NCBI RefSeq assembly: GCF_014042355.1 | Contig: NZ_JACEZU010000002.1 | Span: 1-64,000 of the forward strand | Direction of reading: 5' to 3' | Length of the DNA stretch: 64,000 nucleotides | Origin: Rugamonas apoptosis | GTDB taxonomy: Bacteria > Pseudomonadota > Gammaproteobacteria > Burkholderiales > Burkholderiaceae_D | Shown: positions 60,927-64,000 of the stretch, one piece after another | Layout: every line of letters begins with the position of its first letter | Numbering within the stretch: the stretch's first letter is position 1 | Translations under genes and position numbers: made by a program | Notes under the pieces: model-generated | The model's input: the letters and a program-made list of their open reading frames with translations, nothing else | Database searches by the model: none | Told to the model about the DNA's origin: nothing

Positions 60927-62780
60927 ATGCCACTGCCAAAAATTCCAAGTAAGCCAGCGACTTTACTGCTGGCAAAAGATTACCCCAAAGCCAGCGGCGC
61001 CAACCCCACCCCGGCCATCGCCGCCGAGGTAGCCGCACCGGCGACGGCGGCCAAGAAGGCGCCGGCCAAGGCAGCCGCCAAGCCGGTCGCCGTGGCCAAG
61101 CCAGTCGCCGTGGCCACGCCGGCCGTGGTCGCCAAAGCCGCGCCAGCGGCCAAGCCGGCCGCCGTCAAGGGCAAGCCTAAGGCGGCCATCCTGCAGGCCG
61201 CGCCGCCGCACGCGCCGGCTGGCGAAGCATCGCCCACCCCGTCCAAGGTCAAGGCCGCGCCAGCGGCCCGCGCCAAGGTCACGCCGATCACGGCCGAAGC
61301 GCCCCATCCGGCCAAGCACAAGCCGGTGGAAGTGTCGCTCAAGTCCTCCACCAGCCGCCACGCCGACCAGACCGGCCAGACCAAGCTGTTCGTGCTCGAC
61401 ACCAACGTGCTGATGCACGATCCGTCGTCGCTGTTCCGCTTCGAGGAGCACGACGTCTACCTGCCGATGATGACGCTGGAAGAGCTCGACAACCACAAGA
61501 AGGGCATGACGGAAGTGGCCCGCAACGCGCGCCAGGTGTCGCGCACGCTGGACGCGCTGGTGTCGAACACGGACGACGACGCGATCGAAAAAGGCATCCC
61601 GCTGTCCAAGCTGGGCAACAAGGACGCCAAGGGCCGGCTGTACTTCCAGACCCGGCTGCAAAGCGCGGACTTGCCGGCCGGCCTGCCGGTGGGCAAGGCC
61701 GACAACCAGATCCTGGCCGTGGTCCGTTCGCTGGAAGGCGAGCAGGAAGGCCGCCCCGTGGTGCTGGTGTCGAAAGACATCAACATGCGCATCAAGGCGC
61801 GCGCGCTGGGCCTGCCGGCGGAAGACTACTTCAACGACCATGTGCTGGAAGACACCGACCTGCTGTACTCGGGCATCGTCCAGCTGCCGGACGACTTCTG
61901 GAACAAGCATGGCAAGGACATGGAGTCCTGGCAGGAGAACAAGAACGGCCAGAGCGCCACCTACTACCGGGTGACGGGTCCGTTCGTGCCCTCCATGCTG
62001 GTCAACCAGTTCATCTTCCTGGAACCGAAGAATGGCGAAGCGCCGTTCTACGGCCAGGTCAAGCAGATCAACGGCAAGACGGCCGTGCTGCAAACGCTGC
62101 GCGACTTCTCCCACAACAAGAACAACGTGTGGGGCGTGACGGCCCGCAACCGCGAGCAGAACTTCGCCTTGAACCTGTTGATGAACCCCGAGTGCGACTT
62201 CGTCACCCTGCTGGGCCAGGCCGGTACCGGCAAGACCCTGCTGGCCCTGGCGGCCGGCCTGGCGCAAGTGCTGGAAACCAAGCTCTATAACGAGATCATC
62301 GTGACCCGCGTCACGGTGCCCGTGGGCGAGGACATCGGCTTCCTGCCAGGCACGGAGGAAGAGAAGATGTCGCCATGGATGGGCGCTTTCGACGACAACC
62401 TGGAAGTGCTCAACAAGTCCGATTCGGATGGTGGCGAGTGGGGCCGCGCGGCCACCCAGGACTTGATCCGTTCGCGCATCAAGATCAAGTCGCTCAACTT
62501 CATGCGGGGCCGCACCTTCGTCAACAAGTTCCTCATCATCGACGAAGCGCAAAACCTCACGCCCAAGCAGATCAAGACCCTGGTCACGCGCGCCGGTCCC
62601 GGCACCAAGATCCTGTGCCTGGGTAACATCGCCCAGATCGACACGCCCTACCTGACGGAAGGTTCGAGCGGCCTGACCTACGTGGTGGACCGCTTCAAGG
62701 GCTGGTCGCACAGCGGCCACGTGACGTTGGCGCGCGGCGAACGTTCGCGCCTGGCCGACCACGCCAGCGAAGTGCTGTAA
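60927..62780 (+). CDS. phoH: PIN domain-PhoH ATPase fusion
   Basis: A 617-residue protein in three parts: residues 1-150 are an Ala/Lys/Pro-rich low-complexity tail with repeats of KPVAVA and AAKPAAVK; residues ~150-290 a PIN nuclease domain starting FVLDTNVLMHDPSSLF with acidic sites; residues ~400-610 a PhoH ATPase with Walker A GQAGTGKT (about 430) and FLIIDEAQNLTPKQ. PhoH2-like proteins unwind and cut RNA. The ATG at 60927 is used rather than a TTG at 60912. A terminator follows. Confidence 0.9.
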   Translation: MPLPKIPSKPATLLLAKDYPKASGANPTPAIAAEVAAPATAAKKAPAKAAAKPVAVAKPVAVATPAVVAKAAPAAKPAAVKGKPKAAILQAAPPHAPAGEASPTPSKVKAAPAARAKVTPITAEAPHPAKHKPVEVSLKSSTSRHADQTGQTKLFVLDTNVLMHDPSSLFRFEEHDVYLPMMTLEELDNHKKGMTEVARNARQVSRTLDALVSNTDDDAIEKGIPLSKLGNKDAKGRLYFQTRLQSADLPAGLPVGKADNQILAVVRSLEGEQEGRPVVLVSKDINMRIKARALGLPAEDYFNDHVLEDTDLLYSGIVQLPDDFWNKHGKDMESWQENKNGQSATYYRVTGPFVPSMLVNQFIFLEPKNGEAPFYGQVKQINGKTAVLQTLRDFSHNKNNVWGVTARNREQNFALNLLMNPECDFVTLLGQAGTGKTLLALAAGLAQVLETKLYNEIIVTRVTVPVGEDIGFLPGTEEEKMSPWMGAFDDNLEVLNKSDSDGGEWGRAATQDLIRSRIKIKSLNFMRGRTFVNKFLIIDEAQNLTPKQIKTLVTRAGPGTKILCLGNIAQIDTPYLTEGSSGLTYVVDRFKGWSHSGHVTLARGERSRLADHASEVL

Positions 62781-62799
62781 GCGTTTCCCGCCTCACCCC

Positions 62800-62833
62800 A
62801 GCCCCGCCCGCAGCAATGCCGGCGGGGCTTTTT
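62800..62833 (+). terminator. Rho-independent terminator of phoH
   Basis: AGCCCCGCC (62800-62808) pairs with GGCGGGGCT (62821-62829), followed by TTTTT, 20 bp past the phoH stop. Confidence 0.9.
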
Positions 62834-62850
62834 ACTTGAGTACTCAAGTA
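62833..62850. promoter_or_regulatory. 18-bp perfect palindrome TACTTGAGTACTCAAGTA
   Basis: Perfect dyad TACTTGAGTACTCAAGTA with no spacer, starting at the last T of the phoH terminator and lying 200 bp before the hicB-like gene. Size and symmetry fit an operator for a ribbon-helix-helix or helix-turn-helix dimer such as HicB. Confidence 0.55.
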
Positions 62851-63050
62851 CCAAGGCGACACCCGCTGCGGCGCACCAAAACGGGGCTCGATGGTGGTCG
62901 CGCCACGACGGCGCGCGCGCTTGCGGCATCGCGTCGTAAATTGGCGGTCCCATGCACGAAATAGCTTGAAGCCTGACCTTGTCCGTGTAAAACTTAGTCT
63001 TGCAGCGCAACGTCAGCAATGGCCGCCCACTTTCCACAGGACAAGCCGCT

Positions 63051-63338
63051 ATGGACATCCCTATTCTGATCCACATGGACAAGGAAAGTGTCTACGGCGT
63101 CACCGTACCGGACTTGCCCGGCGTGCGCTCCTCGGGCGCCACCATCGACAAGGCCATGAGCAACGCCGCCAAGGCCATCTACGGCCATGTGGGTCAGCTG
63201 GTGGAACAGGGCAAACCATTCGAGATCAAACCCTCTCCCGTGGAAACGCTGTCGCGCGAACCCGATTACGCGGGCGGCATCTGGGCCCTGGTCAGCTTCG
63301 ACCTGGCCAGGCTGGACGATCCGCCGGACGACGACTGA
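63051..63338 (+). CDS. HicB-family antitoxin-like protein
   Basis: A 95-residue protein with the HicB_like fold: IPILIHMDKESVYGVTVPDLPGVRSSGATIDKAMSNAAKAI in shortened view (VYGVTVPDLPGVRSSGATID), then a C-terminal acidic DDPPDDD tail. The usual DNA-binding C-terminal domain is short or absent. AGGA lies ten bases before the ATG at 63051. HicB pairs with the mRNA interferase HicA, normally encoded just upstream; no intact hicA is found, though a frame at 62945-62995 (RSHARNSLKPDLVRVKL) recalls the end of HicA. Confidence 0.75.
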   Translation: MDIPILIHMDKESVYGVTVPDLPGVRSSGATIDKAMSNAAKAIYGHVGQLVEQGKPFEIKPSPVETLSREPDYAGGIWALVSFDLARLDDPPDDD

Positions 63339-63355
63339 CGCGCCACCGCGACGCC

Positions 63356-64000
63356 TTAACGGTCCAGTTCCGGATAGTGGCGGAAAATCCCCTCTTCATT
63401 GAACGACAGGCGCCGCGCCGACTTCAGGTAGGCCGCGATGCGCGGTTGCGCCGCCACGCTGTCGCGCAGCGCCAGCAGCCGCGGCCACGCGTCCTGCTGG
63501 CGCGCCATCGCGTTGGGAAACGCGTAGCGCAAGCCTTCCACCAGCTGGAACAGCGACAAGTCCACATATGACAGCCGGCCACCGACGGCGTGGTTGCCGC
63601 GCGCCCGATTGCGTTCCAATACGCCTTCAAAATAATCGAGGTACTTGGGCAGGCGCTGCGCCGTGAAGTCGGCCGCGCGGGTGCGGGCGGCCGGCTTTTG
63701 CTGTTCGTAATACAGGTTGGTGGACAAGGGGTGATGGCAGTCGTGCACTTCGTTCACGATGTCGGCGATGGTCAGTTGTAACTGGTTGGCCCACAGCCGC
63801 CCTTGCTGCGCGCGCGGCGCCAGGCCGTGGCGGGTGCCCAGGAACAACAGAATGTTGGCCGTCTGCCCGATCAGCAGTTCGCCGGCCCGCAGCACGGGCG
63901 GCGCGAACGATGGCTGCGGTTCAAGCGCCCCATCCAGGCTGGCCAGCATGGCCGGCATGCCGCGCGCGCCCCGCCGGCGCGCCACGTCCACGTAGGGCAC
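63356..64000 (-). CDS. Glutathione S-transferase-family protein, 5' end beyond window
   Basis: The C-terminal 214 or more residues of a GST. The visible piece begins inside the thioredoxin-like domain (VPYVDVARRR; then GELLIGQTANILLFLG) and continues through the helical domain LTIADIVNEVHDCHHPLST and VGGRLSYVDLSLFQLVEGL, as in GST proteins of the Sigma-like group. The N-terminal ~30 residues lie beyond 64000, so the GTG at the edge is not taken as a start. It conjugates glutathione to electrophiles or serves as a peroxidase; substrate unknown. Convergent with hicB. Confidence 0.85.
   Translation of the reverse strand: MPYVDVARRRGARGMPAMLASLDGALEPQPSFAPPVLRAGELLIGQTANILLFLGTRHGLAPRAQQGRLWANQLQLTIADIVNEVHDCHHPLSTNLYYEQQKPAARTRAADFTAQRLPKYLDYFEGVLERNRARGNHAVGGRLSYVDLSLFQLVEGLRYAFPNAMARQQDAWPRLLALRDSVAAQPRIAAYLKSARRLSFNEEGIFRHYPELDR

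Noticed and set aside
60963..62762. Long minus-strand open frame opposite phoH
   Set aside because: Reverse-frame artefact of the PIN-PhoH gene; no start signal or domain.

Overview
The window reads as chromosome from a Gram-negative betaproteobacterium of the Oxalobacteraceae (Massilia/Duganella/Janthinobacterium-like). This is inferred from high GC, a classical betaproteobacterial porin, a TctC-type receptor beside TctD/TctE regulators, a PIN-PhoH protein with an Ala/Lys/Pro-rich tail, an LplT-PlsC fusion, and an Arn locus. No rRNA or named marker is present, so the genus is not fixed.

Layout, left part (1-25.6 kb, accessory, visibly more AT-rich and full of regulators and broken genes). 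It opens in the 3' end of an IS3-family transposase. Next come a flavin hydroxylase and a divergent MarR regulator with paired operators, an amidohydrolase, an interrupted small ORF, a TetR gene, a carboxymuconolactone-decarboxylase-like gene and an AraC gene. On the minus strand from 19.0 to 6.5 kb lies a run of catabolic and transport genes: aldehyde dehydrogenase (mmsA-like), ThDP enzyme, cupin, MFS carrier, an SDR remnant, and then a four-gene envelope block (DUF1302 barrel, DUF1329, YCF48/BNR propeller, MMPL/RND). A divergent LysR gene sits at the head of the run. The content suggests uptake or export and degradation of an aromatic or otherwise hydrophobic compound. A second TetR gene, a tRNA-Cys-like remnant, decayed sequence and a KfrA - DUF4224 - tyrosine integrase module follow. 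This ends next to an intact tRNA-Pro(GGG), probably the right edge of a genomic island that extends left beyond the window.

Right part (25.6-64 kb, core-like, very GC-rich). In order: a FAH-family hydrolase; a TetR-controlled RND tripartite efflux operon with an operator-like palindrome; an LplT-PlsC fusion; an OmpA-like barrel remnant; an AbrB-family permease; a ferric-type ABC transporter; a Bug/TctC receptor, a porin and TctDE; an NHL-repeat lipoprotein; a chemoreceptor; alanine transaminase and homoserine dehydrogenase; a full lipid A L-Ara4N locus with arnA split into two genes (arnT, one SMR flippase subunit, arnB, arnC, formyltransferase, decarboxylase, arnD); bcp; phoH; an orphan HicB; and a GST cut by the window end.

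No CRISPR array and no complete IS were seen. The best candidates for something little described are the DUF1302-DUF1329-YCF48-MMPL envelope block bracketed by gene remnants, the catabolic run feeding it, and the tandem LexA-like repeats between the integrase and tRNA-Pro.
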